From positions 18,241,787 to 18,305,786 of the forward strand of contig OU342821.1 in assembly GCA_910591455.2 (NCBI GenBank): DNA of 64,000 bases, in the 5' to 3' direction. The notes under the pieces were generated by a model, which worked only from the letters and a program-made list of their open reading frames with translations, ran no database searches and was not told where the DNA came from. The position numbers and the translations under genes were made by a program. This stretch comes from Pholis gunnellus. Lineage: Eukaryota > Chordata > Actinopteri > Perciformes > Pholidae. This document shows positions 1 through 12,260 of the stretch, one piece after another (the first letter of the stretch is position 1; each line of letters begins with the position of its first letter).

Positions 1-236
1 CTGACATGGCTCCAAAAAAAGAGATAAATATGAAATATGAGAGCTTTCAGCACTGCTTAGGCCCGCAAAATAAGTCAATTAGTCGCGGCAGGCAGCAGTC
101 AAACGGAGATTCTGCATGATGGTCTTAACAAGGGCCGCATAGGACAAGCGTCCGACAGCTCGTTAAATTAATCCTTTGGGTCCGCTGCAAGTGGAATGAG
201 GCATGTGTCTGTGTGACCTGTTTATGTCCTCCACAA

Positions 237-243
<7 letters not shown>

Positions 244-286
<43 letters not shown>
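244..286. repeat. (AC)n microsatellite
   Basis: Uninterrupted AC dinucleotide run of about 43 bp. Confidence 0.97.
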
Positions 287-287
<1 letters not shown>

Positions 288-396
288 CAGACTCTGAGCT
301 TTAAATGGACTGTGTAAAATATTTGTGATCAAAGTTTCTTTCTGGCCCCATGGTTGCTCAGATTACATGAAAACCCCTGCCAGCAGGGAACTTGGG

Positions 397-398
<2 letters not shown>

Positions 399-431
<33 letters not shown>
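399..431. repeat. (TC)n microsatellite
   Basis: Uninterrupted TC run of about 33 bp. The Ser/Leu-rich open frame across it is a product of the repeat. Confidence 0.97.
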
Positions 432-436
<5 letters not shown>

Positions 437-3400
437 ACTCACTCTGTCCCCTTTTCTCAGTTTCAGTTTTATTTTCCCTGTGATGTTCTATTTCTCTCTC
501 ACGCCAGACTCATTACGTCCTATGAAGATAGCCCCCCTGCAAACACAAGCGCTCTCAGTACGTAGGATGTAATGAGTATGTTATGTGACGGCTTGATTAA
601 GGCAGCCCCGTGTTTTCTCGCCTGGTTTATGTACGATTCGCAGGACGACACAAAGCGACTTTGACTTTTTTCGCGTCGCGTGAGTCAGTGAAATGTGCAC
701 GCACGTGTTCCGTGCGTGCCCTTAACGATGTAGAATAAACACAACTTCCTCCCTCGATGTCCTCACTTCCTTGCCCTTTCCCTCCTTCTTTTTTTTACAT
801 CTTTTGCAGTGAACAAAATGCCAGTGGCAGGCCGTTTGCCAACCTCACGTCCCACCTCTGTCATATATCGCAGATCCCATCTGACTTTCCAACCTGCTTT
901 TAACTGCCTTATGAATATCAAAGCCACCAACCTGCTCTATGTTTTGAGAAAGGACATTCAGCGGCCCGGGTTAGCAAATGGCTTTGTCCAATCCCTCCCT
1001 GATCCACCCAGAATATTAGTCTCTGTTTACCCCGGCTTGGCGGCGGTATGTGCATGCTTTCTTCAGCGTATGAACAGAATGCGCGGCTCTTACTTATCGT
1101 CGGGCCGGGCCCCACTGGCTAGCAATTTCCTCCTCTATTCTCAATTTCCAACCACAACAGAAGCCGATAAATTGCCCCGGGGAACTATTCTTGACCGCCT
1201 CATGTTTTCTGCTCTTTCGAGACGCCTTCACTTAAATCACTGTCTCACCCTCTTTGTCACCTGTGTCTCTGTGGCACAATTTAAACATCCTTCTAGAAAT
1301 AAGCACAAAACAGCACTGATAACACACACACATTCACACTGTTCTTCAATAGCAGTTGAAACATAATTAGAGCTTGTTTAAAGCCAGGAATTGCTCCAAT
1401 GCTTAGTATAAAATGAATATTTTATCACACTGACTGTAAAAGAATGCAATAATGCAGGGAAAAACTCTAAAAGAGGAGAGCGAGAACAGCTCCGCAGTAA
1501 ATGAACAGGATGAAGATGTGAGACAGGCTATTGAGGCTGGCTAGCAACCATCATTTGTTTTTCCCCGGTGCAGAGATTATCTGGTTGAGTGATAGAGGTG
1601 GCCTTGATCAGCCCTCTCCCCGCATACAGCCGTAAATCAGATGTCACGCCGCTGCAAAACCATCAGCCCTTCACTGGCCCGGGACGCACATATTTACCAT
1701 GGTAAATGGCACCCCTACTCGGTAAACACTCCTGTTTTTCACCGATCGTCAGCATGCAGGAATGGATGATGCATCGTTCGCTGTACATTCTCTGTAATTG
1801 CTCACCGGATGATATCTGGCACCAAAAAAAAAAAAACGAGGAGCAGTTCTTTGAGTGAAATGTCTCGGAGGCAAAAGTGGGTTTAAAAAGTTGGCCCTTT
1901 TTTCTGTCTTTCTTTTTACCTTTTCATTTCCCCCCTTTTTGATTATAGCTGGCCCTCATTAAGCTGCCAGCATTTTAATTGTACAAATCTATCAAGTCAA
2001 TCAGAATTGGCTGCGGGTCTTATTTTGTAAAAAGGAGTAAAGGCCTGTCATGAAGGAGAGCATGAATCAGTTCACTGAGCAGAGAATGGACCTAGAAAGC
2101 TGATTGCGAGGATGGAGGGGAGAGGGAAATATGTTCACCCATTAATTAATCTAATAGTTTTCATGGGACAAAGAGTGCATATCTCTGCTGCCTGCATAAT
2201 GAGAGCCTGGAACAAAGTCATTCACTGCATCCCATTTAAAATGATGTGAGTGTGGGCTAAAGACCAGGAGACGAGGCGGAATACAAAGCTCTGAGTATCA
2301 AAAGGCTTTCCATACCTCTTGATGCTGTTTATTTAATGGAATGTTCATTAAATACTTCTCACGATAAATCCCTAAACTTGTGCTGTGTCGGCTGCAGAAA
2401 CGAGTGTCGATTTTTTTTTCTTTTTCTTCCCAAAAAATAGATTGTTCAAGTCAGTTAATCAGTTATGAGTCCTTCATATGGAAAATCAACAAATGAATTA
2501 TCAGCTGTTTTGATTGGTTGGAATAGCAGCGAGAGAATGGTCCCAGGGTTTGATTGGAGACTAGGGGTGATATCACAGCTCAGTGGCGCAAAACGGTTTG
2601 GGAAACAGCCCAGATCTTATTGAATTTTAATTCAATGGATCTGTGATGCGTGTCATACTGGGGGAATGGGAGCAGGAGGCCTTCTGGGCATCGTAATTTA
2701 CCTTTCCCGCTTTTCCAGAGATTTCATCTGATATAAATTTCATCTTAGGTATTTCATTTCACAGCCGCAAGTACACACACGGAGTACAGATCCAGACACA
2801 GCGTATCGGCTGTGTGGGTTTCCCTTTCTAGCAGCCATTTATGTTGTGTTGATTTACTGAAATGGAAAGAAAGGGGCAGTTAATGCTTGATGACCAGCTA
2901 AAGGTCTTGCAATATTTGATCACTGTACTTCATCTGCTTTTTCTTTTTTCTTTTTTTTACAAATCCACAAAGGTTATGCTATCCTTAAGTAGGCTCTCGG
3001 ACCCGGAGAGGTAATTATATCACCCACACATTGATGTGGCATTGTGTGTATAAGTGGACTGAATGTGGATTTCATTGTTAGAATTGCTGTGTAGATTCTG
3101 AAAGGTTTTCAGCCAATTATGCTACTAAATATGTTCACCTTTGCTTTCCACAAAGTGTCGAGACAATGAAAGGGGCACACTTGCGGTATTCGGTAACTGA
3201 AAGATAAAGTTCATCACAGTTGCTACCCATTAAGTTAATTTATCTATATTAAGCTTTTAAAGCAAGTAAGGAAAATGCTACAGTAGATGGCAAAAAAGCT
3301 GTATTTAAGGTGAGATATAAGGAAGTGTGGGGAGGTATACGTTTCTCAATAAGGGTCCTAACGGAGACGACTCCCTCACCATCAGTCATCACTCTCTCTC

Positions 3401-3559
3401 CGTTCTCACAGCGCTGTCATGAACCAGTACACACCTTGTCATCTTCTCAGAGGAGATGAAAGGTGACATCAGGGGGATAATGAGCTCAAACATTTTGCTC
3501 ACTCGCAATATCAGGACCTAAAATCATGACATCAGGTTTGTCAGCATTTAACAGTAAGA

Positions 3560-4000
3560 AACACACATCCGAGGCAGTTTTTAAGTTAAAAGGGTTTTTA
3601 TTTTGACAAAGAGAGTCAATCCGCTCTCGTGTCATTTATATCAACACAGAGAAGTATGCGGTGTGTCATTTGCATCACAATGACATCTGATGCCTTGACT
3701 ACAAATGTTCTGCCTCGGGGCAGCATATAAATGGAAAAGACTAAGAGAACCTCTCTGTACCCCTCTGGAGAAACTCAAATTACCGGTGGATATAATTACC
3801 ATAAATTACCAGACACAAATAAAACCACTCAACCATAAATATAACCCACAGTTCAAGACGTTTCAGCAGAATATAGTGGTCGACAGTATCAAATGTAGTA
3901 CCGAGGTGTAATGGAACAAAGGACTTTCCATCATCGGCGGCTGGAAGCAGTTCATTCAACACTTTGATCAATAATGTTGTAAAAGTATAGGCTTTAACAG
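3560..4000 (-). mobile_element. L2-type LINE reverse transcriptase relic
   Basis: Read on the minus strand, the segment carries in order the landmarks of a fish L2-clade reverse transcriptase: IKVLNELL, then TFDTVDHYILLKRLE, then a broken G-V-P-x-G-S block followed by LYA-PRQNI and CHCDANDT, and finally a DIKT-like stretch. In intact L2 elements these correspond to KVLNDLL, AFDTVDH, GVPQGSVLGPLLF and YADDTQLY. The catalytic F/YADD is DAND here, and stops interrupt the frame between blocks, so the copy is dead. No 5' ORF or 3' tail was found, so it is a truncated internal fragment of roughly 440 bp. Confidence 0.8.
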
Positions 4001-6665
4001 AGCCCTAATTAATGGGATTGGGAGGACAGATGAGATATTTGGACTGAATCAAATACCTCTTAGAGAAATGTTGTTTCCTCCTGGAAATGACCTTTCTGAG
4101 GGAGTTTGGGGAGGATTAGAGGAGAGAATGAACGGTAGCAGTTACAGTCTTGTGGGAGGAGGTGAATAAATGATGTGCAACATATTTAGAAAATACCGCA
4201 TCTTCAAGATTCTACAATGGGAGGACTGGTTGACAGCCCGCCGGGGGCTGTGAGGGTTGTTCTCGTGTAGCGTGAACAGTCAACTTCACCAGCGATGACA
4301 TAGCAAACAGGAACGAGGCGATGAACCTCACAGAATCCACACAGAAGACGCGGAGCTCATCCACTCGTTGGCAGGTCACACGCCCACGCACGGTCAGCGG
4401 TTAAACCACTCTGCGCTCGCTGTGCCGTTGTTTTTTTTTCCGATGGGGTTAAAAAAGACCAGCAACCAGATGTGAGGAGAGATTTTAAATCTAATTGTCT
4501 CAGTGTGTTGGCGTACGCACACAATCACAATCTGTGCTGTTTGCTTTACGGACACGGGTGAATAAACGTTTCTATTATACTTTAGATTGTTCAAGCTTAT
4601 GTTCAATTTCACTGAATGTGTGCACACGAGAAAATAGAACTGTGGACGCAGGTGACTGAACATTCGCTGTGATCTAACAAACACAATGGGAGAAAAAGTG
4701 TGACATCGACAAATAAGGTTGGCCTACAAAGCGAGTGGTTTGCGTGGACAGGGGTCAAATTCCCAGCCTGAATTATGGTTTCAGTCTGCTCATGACTGGG
4801 AGTGATTAATGCTGAAATTTAGGAAGGGAGCTGTGGTTTGGTCGGTAATAAGACCCTATAGGACAATGACCGTTTTAATAATGCCAGAGAGAGGCTGAGC
4901 TCTAACTTCTGCAGTTATATCTTCGCCTTTCGAAGGAGTAAGGTTAAAGCTTGGGAGGATTTTTCATCTGTGCTTTGCCTCTGACGAGCTCTTTCTAAGC
5001 TACATGTGTTCTCCAGGGAATGAAGGGAAGGTAGTCTAAGAGAGAAGTGCAGGTTAACATGAGCCACTATTTGAACTGCTTCAGGTTTAGTTTAGAGCTG
5101 CATCTTTATGGTCGAGATGTTACACCGAACTTCACTGTGCCACTGTGTCAAAAGCAATAAACCTACGATGAGTAACATGATTGCAAGTTGTGCAAAATAC
5201 AAATGCATACGTACATTCTGACTGAGAGTTCAGTTAAATGCTCAGTGTACCCAGTGTAGTTTGTACTGGAAAGGCGACATGAGTCAGGAGTGTGTCGCAG
5301 GAGCACTGGATAAGAGGTAGCTAGTAGATAATAAGTTTGTGCCTTTAATGGACTCCTAGTGTTCATATGTGAAACCTTTGCATCACAGATTATGTTTGAG
5401 TCAGAGAAATAAGTCACGAATATCATTTCACAAAACGGGTTTCTGAAGAAATTTCCATAATACTCAAAGATTGCCGTCTTCAATCTTCTTTTTCGGTCCC
5501 TAACAAAAATGGCAATGGCAAAAAAGTGAAAGGAAAAGTGAAATGTACCCACTTGTCTTGTTCCCATCTTAGCGCTAATTAAAAGCTCTCTTCATTGCAC
5601 TTTTAATAAATCTGTTGCAAAAACAAATAGTAATAGTGTGTGGTGTTTATAAGTTCACTGCAGTGAAAGAGTTCTGGGTCTCGGGTCTGAACTGAGCTGC
5701 TTGGCTTGTGATGGAGGAGGAGAGGATGTATGCTGCTGTCATGTTTCCATCCTCATCACCTCAACCTAAATGCCACATTTCTTCCCGCCGAGAAGCCAAA
5801 ACAAAGCCCCTTACTTCAGTGGAAAGTGGAGAAAATAAACCGAGACATTCATCTTGCCTCTGACTGTGCCCCTATCTGTTTGGCTTCATATGGACACATG
5901 GTACAGAGGCTCTCAGTGCTTTGGACACTGTTCAAAGGGACTTGGGCCCCGAGGCTTTACCGAAGAGGGATGACAAACCTGAGGTGGCAAGTTGAAAGTC
6001 AATCCATCAGTCTGAATGAATATCCAGCAGCATTTATGTGGACAAGGGAGATAAAATAGTGGGGGGTAAAAGCCTTATTGCAACATGGACAGGGCAGTTC
6101 CAGGGAGAACTGCACATACAGGCATTACACTTCAACACAGCAACAGGGATTTGTCACAACACATGATGATAAAAACACAGTTTCTTGGATATAGTGCACT
6201 CCATAATTTGTAAAGGCCGTGGCACACCAGCATTTATAGGCATACATGTGTTCAAGTGCAACCTGGGCCTTTTAAGAATCTAGAAATTAGAAAGACGCTC
6301 GGGGAGCTAACTAAAGCTATAGTGGCTGGCTAGCATGTTAGCGGTTAGCTCACCAGCTACAGTGGTTAAAAAAACTATTCATACTAGTCATTGCAGTGCG
6401 TGAGAGAGCTTCTAGGAACAAATATTTCATGACGATGCACAGATTGGTTTCCCTATGTGATCAAGCTGAAATACAAAAAATGACATTTATATATTTTTCT
6501 TGTCTGGTAAATTTCCCGTTGTCCCTGATTCCTGTTAATCACCAAATCCCTTCCACGAAAGAACTATCAAAGGAGCATAATATTTCTGAATTTTTTGTGT
6601 TTTGAGGAGCATTTTCGCTGTGAGGTATGACTTGATAGTAATCCGAGATTTACTGCTTGGGCTAT

Positions 6666-6775
6666 ATCTTGTTCATCCGTCTATCGATTTTTCATTCTCA
6701 CTTATCCCTTTTTCATGCTTGGCCTAAACCGGAGCGCACTGTCCGATAAGCGGGGAACACCCTGCGGAGCACCTG
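6666..6775. repeat. possible degenerate teleost 'acttatcc...ggggaacaccctg' repeat
   Basis: Contains ttcatccgtc, cacttatccc and gcggggaacaccctg in the order seen in a common fish repeat (ccatccat, ccgcttatcc, ggcggggtacaccctgg). Strongly diverged; identified from memory only. Confidence 0.4.
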
Positions 6776-7520
6776 CAGAGAGAACATGGCCTTGCTCTAC
6801 TCTAGACGGGGGGAAAAGAATATATAACTTTCAATTCAAGGATCAGTTGGATCAATGATCACAAGAACTGATCTTAATCTTGGCAGAGAAAATGAAATGG
6901 CCTTTAACGTCACAGCTATTTGAGGTAATGTCAGTCAAACAAAGCAGCGAGGAGGCTCTGTTTGTTCTTCGCCTGTGTACACTATTCATTTATTTATCCG
7001 TGCCATTGCTGCTTCATTTCCTTTGTCACATTCAGACCCGACTGAGGGCCTGCGTATTCCAAAGCCAGCCTTCACTTGATAATCTAGGCAGGTGTGCGCT
7101 AATCCTTCGGTAAACCGGGAGGTAATTACACTATTTGCCGTATCGACAGACTGGCACACAGTGATTTCACACACGCAGCGCTGGAAAAACGTAGAAAGCC
7201 ACATTATCCTACCCTAACCATGGGAGTCTCCAAAGGGAGGGGAGGGACGGGGGGACGGGGGGTCAGCAGAGGAGGAAAGGGTGAACACAGTATAAAGAGA
7301 GCTGGAGAAAAAGACCAAGAAAAGGAAGTTGGAGTGTGGCACAGTGCGCCGGTGGAAAGCGGAAGAGTGTGGGAGAAAGAAAACGAGTGAGTGAGAGGTA
7401 ATGAATAGCAAATCAGCTCCTTTATAAAACTCCTGCTTTCAGTGTTCAATCAGAGGAGCCCGGATTGGCAATTTTCCTCCGGCACAATAGAGCAGGCCCA
7501 GGAGAACCCTGGCCTCAGTT

Positions 7521-7527
7521 CAGAGAG

Positions 7528-7572
<45 letters not shown>
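7521..7572. repeat. (GA)n microsatellite
   Basis: Near-pure GA run with single-base interruptions. It follows a purine-rich zone starting near 7222. Confidence 0.96.
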
Positions 7573-7574
<2 letters not shown>

Positions 7575-7680
7575 CTGCCAGCATGCAACCCCGCCAACCC
7601 AGCGTTCTGTCAAGTTTGGCAAAAAAAAACACCAGTATAGACAACAGGAGGTACTCAGTAGTGACTTGCTCTTTGACTCC

Positions 7681-7706
7681 TCTTCTTCTTCTTCTTCTTT
7701 TTTTTC
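7681..7706. repeat. (TCT)n / poly-T tract
   Basis: Six TCT units running into a T stretch. Confidence 0.9.
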
Positions 7707-8857
7707 ATATGTACTCCTTCTCTTCAATGATGCATGAGGTAATGGGAGTGAGCCTGTGAAGGAGCAGGCAGATACTCTCCTCGCTGCACTCTCGTTTGCA
7801 TACAGGAACTCCCCGTTTCCTCCCGTGATAGGAAAAATAGCCCGAGGGGTGGAGAGAAAAGGGAGGAAGAGGGAGGGAAATGACTGACAGTGTGTTCACA
7901 CTGTGCTCTCTGCTGGGTCAATGTTATTTGCATTTTTTAACATCCCAGGAAAACAGAAGTTTGAGCGTCTCTAGCTTCTTGGCTGTGAGTATTCCCCAGT
8001 AAGACAGAATATTTCAGCGGTTTACAGCTACAACGAGGGATTCAAATCAGATAATTTTCGCGTTTGATTGGACTGCTTAACAAAAGTGGGCGGGCTTAGA
8101 ATGTATCACGATACGGAGCTACAGAGAAAAGCAGCTCCACTCCTTGTCGCTAAACGTTGCAGGTTGATTGATGGATGGATGACACGATATTATTGGTCGG
8201 TACCAGCTTTTTGTTTTACAGGAAGAAAAATGTATTGGATTTTAATGTGAAAATATGAAGAAATTAATTGTACAAGAGGCATTTTTTTACAATGTTATCT
8301 CTGCTTTAACTGCTTGGATGATTTACCTGTGCATGAGCGCACTCGTCTCCTGTCTTTAGATAATGGATGTGCCTTCGTTCATGGGCACTGCTCTATGCAG
8401 ACCCAGGGTGAGAATAATGATTACAGTATTGAAAGGAATTGGTGTCTGTGAGTTCTATTTTGTTTTTTCCCCCAGAGAGAAATGAAGTTGGGTTCACTGT
8501 ACGCTGTAAAAGTTGTGTATCTCCAGACTGAAAGCGGCTCATATCTCTCTTTAAGATAATTGGTATTGCATGACCTGCCAAATGGAACTGGAATAGAGTC
8601 GCTTGTTAAAAGTGAACTGAGCATAAAAGAAAAAAAGTCACACTTAACTAATTTAGTACAGCCTAATAACACACTTGATCACAGCCGCTAGAGCATTTAT
8701 GCTATTAATTTTGCCGGGCATAATTTTCACTCCTTTTTAAACTGTGGTGGTTACATAAAAGAGGAGAAACAAAAACGTCCTAATTGCTTCTATAAATTCA
8801 GATGAAGTGCCGCACAGCGGGCCAAACGTTTGAATGGCTTTGTTCACTCATCAAAAA

Positions 8858-8858
<1 letters not shown>

Positions 8859-8889
<31 letters not shown>
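8859..8889. repeat. (AC)n microsatellite
   Basis: Uninterrupted AC run of about 30 bp. Confidence 0.95.
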
Positions 8890-8891
<2 letters not shown>

Positions 8892-9944
8892 TTAGCTGAC
8901 TTCCAAATACTGTCTTTCACCTACATAAAGCCGATTTCACACGTGTCTCCGGGCAAGTGTATGGCAAGCGACGAGGCGACTCTCGGGAGAAATGATTCCT
9001 CTGGACAGTGGTGGGGCTGAATCCAGATAGACTTGGCAGAGCCGGGCAGGAAAACCTGCTGCCAGAGTACACAACGCAAACTCATTGCTAGGCCCACCCA
9101 GCCCCTAAAAACAGCAACATTTCCACCGGCGTTAAGTCTCCTCTTGTTGGCCAGCAATCTAGTGAGAAAGCTCCGCGGACAAACGCTAATGCTGGCGTGG
9201 GCGCAGCGTTGGAAAAGCCAAACTTAGAAAAGAATCAAGCAAAAGTGGTGATTGTACCGTCTTTGTCTATGAATTACATCTCTATATTTTAGCCTGAAAA
9301 GTGTATATTCACAGCTTTTCTTCGAGATATGCTTCTGCTTTTAACTTCTTTTTTTAGGATTTTCTCTTAAAAAGCTGTAAAGTACCCTCGCTGTGTGTCT
9401 TGTTTGACCAGGCTTTTATTCAATTACTTTGCACTCAAAGACAGAAGGAGCACTTCTGAAATGTTTTTTTTCCCCTCCCTGGTAGGTTCTGTAGTGATTC
9501 CTATCTTGTACTGGACTGAAGTGCTTTGTCTTCTAATACAGGTGGAAAGGTACAGACAGCCAGAGATTATTAAGGACAGTTGGTTCGGTATCATCTGGTG
9601 TTAATTTAGCTATTTTTTCACGACTTAGACGATGCGATGACACGACGGCACCAACGTTCTGATAAACACTAACAGTGACGATGTCCTACTTGTGCACTAA
9701 TCTGGATGTTTTAACACAGATATGTATTCACTACCATATGATTCTTGTTGTGTTTCCTTATGTATCTGTGGTTGTCGTCTCCTATCATGTAAACAGGTAA
9801 AAAAGTGAGTATTTCACCACCACTGGCTCCGCTTTCGCCGCTATCTTTTCTCGTCAGATGTATTTTTACTGGACAACCTTGAATCTCTGAAGAATGAAAT
9901 TTACTCGTTTAAATAAATACACTGATTGACTTTTTGACTATAAA

Positions 9945-10025
9945 GTAGGGCTGGGCGATATCGGTCATTCCATATCTCCATAACCATATATATCACGATA
10001 CAGCAAATGAATAGTCAATATGAAA
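9945..10025. repeat. 'gggctgggcgatat' interspersed repeat (hAT-like, non-autonomous)
   Basis: tagggctgggcgatatcgg followed by an AT-rich atatatcacgata zone is the start of a very common teleost non-autonomous DNA transposon. The 3' end is not clear. Family assigned by recalled consensus. Confidence 0.65.
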
Positions 10026-10299
10026 TAAACATGTTAAAGCCTATTTTGTATACTCTTGTGTCAATGAAGTACCTGGAAAAATGAAAAGTACTCTAGTACT
10101 ACGGTGGAAGTTTTGTCGCTGTGAGAAGGAAATATTTTCAAGAGCGTGTACAGAGCGGAGCCGACGGCTATGATCCATTAATGACTTCTGTTGGCTGTGG
10201 GGACGCCAGCTTCCTAATGACGCCGTGAACTGTCCTCACTCACTGCTTGTTATGAATTCCCTGCCAAAGGCAACGCAACCAAAGGGTACAGTAGAATGT

Positions 10300-10465
10300 C
10301 AGAGATGAATTTTTTTGATTGATGGTTTAATCTATAGAAAGTGAAAAACAGTGTCTGTTTTTTTTTTTGTCCGACCAACAGTCTAAAAACCTGAAAAATA
10401 TATTAATAATTAATTTAAAATAATATTACAAATAGAATAGCAACACATTCTCAGCTTGGGGCTTT
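10300..10465. repeat. teleost hAT-like repeat fragment ('gtccgaccaacagtc')
   Basis: Contains ggtttaatctatagaaagtg, then tgtccgaccaacagtctaaa, then acacattctcagcttgg, in the order of the fish repeat that begins agggctgcaactaacgatt. The 5' terminus is missing and the middle is AT-expanded. Confidence 0.65.
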
Positions 10466-12099
10466 TTGTTCATTGGTTTCCTTTTACGTGCGGCGTGTCC
10501 TCATTTATCCGTTGACCACATGTTTGGGCCACATGCAGTGACCCCCTTTCTGCTATCAGCGGGCCCCATATGGATCGCTGCAGGACGGTCACACAGATGG
10601 ACACAGTGGGGGATCCACAGCCGGCCTGGCTGACGCACCCGCCTCGCGTCTCATCAAGCCCCGTGCAGAATGGCAGCACATCACAGAGTCACATCAGGAG
10701 GATTTCTGATTTATCTATTAGCAATAAAAACTGATTTAAATGCTAATTTTCTTTAGCCTCTTATTTGCTCTGGATGTGTGCTTTTCAGACTAATTAGCAT
10801 CCGGACGTGGTTACCGTTCGCCCATATAAGTCATGTCTTTTTTAGTTTCACATCAATAATTTAAAAGGCTACATAATAAAGGCCAATGCCATTATGCTCT
10901 CTTACACCCAGAGGTAAGCTTCCTGTATATTTGTCTAGTTAGTTTTCATTATTAAAGTAAAGATATATTCATATTAGAAAGGACTTTTTTTCCTTTGCCC
11001 TCAAATGAGGTTTGTGTAGTGAATTATTGAGCCCTCCTGGTTTTGTACAACACTGTTGCACTGAAAAATTAAAAAATATAGAAAATGTATCAAACTTCCA
11101 GCTCTTGTGTGGTGATGATAACCGAGGGATCCAGTTCCATCTCAAAACAGACTGTTTGAAGATCAAAGCTGTGACTTTATCTCCAAACTAAGTTGAAAGC
11201 GTCCAGAACGAAGGCAGGCAAAGCCGAGACTCTCTCTACACGCTCCCTGCTTTCCACCAGCCTTCTGTGCCAGATTTTGAGCTGGACTTGTGAACACTAA
11301 AACAAATTCCGCTGAATAAATAAATATATGGACTATAAATCTCCAATGCTTCTTTGCAAGCTTCAAATGATCCATAAATCTGTGGCATTTTCTGCACAAA
11401 AAAAGACAAAAAACCCCTCATTTGTGCTAATAGAGAGATTATAAGGACACTTAATCACATTAATTGGACATTAACGTTAGCTAAAGCAGATTAAGTGCAT
11501 AGCTGTCATCTGTATCGTTAGCGGTCGTCAGTCCTATATTACCATATCTGGACAAAGAAGCTGTTATGATTAATTAAACACCACTTTTGAATGAAAACAA
11601 TATTCAGTATTGCCAACTAAAGCACAAATGTGATACCTTAATAGATGTGAGCTCAACTGGTGGATTTTTTTGAAAACTACTCAGGGCTCTGACAGATTAA
11701 AATAAGAGCGAGAGCCCTTGGAACACCTCAGCACAAGCCACAGCTTTATTATATCTGATCAAATCTTGTTGGATATTTCTGTAGGTAGACCTCAAATACC
11801 GACAGTCTAAGGCGGTCTTCATAAAATAGCTGTTTAAAAAAGAGACTTTAGCTGACATAAACGATCCTGGTGATTGCCTCACATTAGTTTGAGACCGGTA
11901 GCTCGCAGGTCGCTTGGTAGCTGGTGAATCGAGGTGATGAAGTCTCCCAGTTAATCACACGGTTGTTTGAAGCTCAACGTCATAAAGCTCTGAATGGAGA
12001 CCTGCAGCATTCAGAGGTGTGTGACGTTGCTCATAATTTCAGTCTATGAAGCGAACATTAACATTTGCTTTTAAGCAGCTAAAGTGCAGAGCTGTAAAC

Positions 12100-12260
12100 C
12101 GTATCTGGTGGTGCAACGGAGCATAAAGCTCACGGTTCGGATCGTGTCACGGATCAGATCGGATCATGGATCGGATCAGCAACAAATAAAAGGGCTCAAA
12201 TATAACTTTTAGATACCAATACTAACTGCCGACCACTGATGATCCACTTTGGCAGATACA
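12100..12260. repeat. 'cacggttcggatc' interspersed repeat
   Basis: Dense GGATC-type iterations (acggttcggatcgtgtcac, ggatcagatcggatcatgg) followed by agcaacaaataaaa. This resembles a dispersed teleost hAT-like repeat I recall. Boundaries are approximate. Confidence 0.55.
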
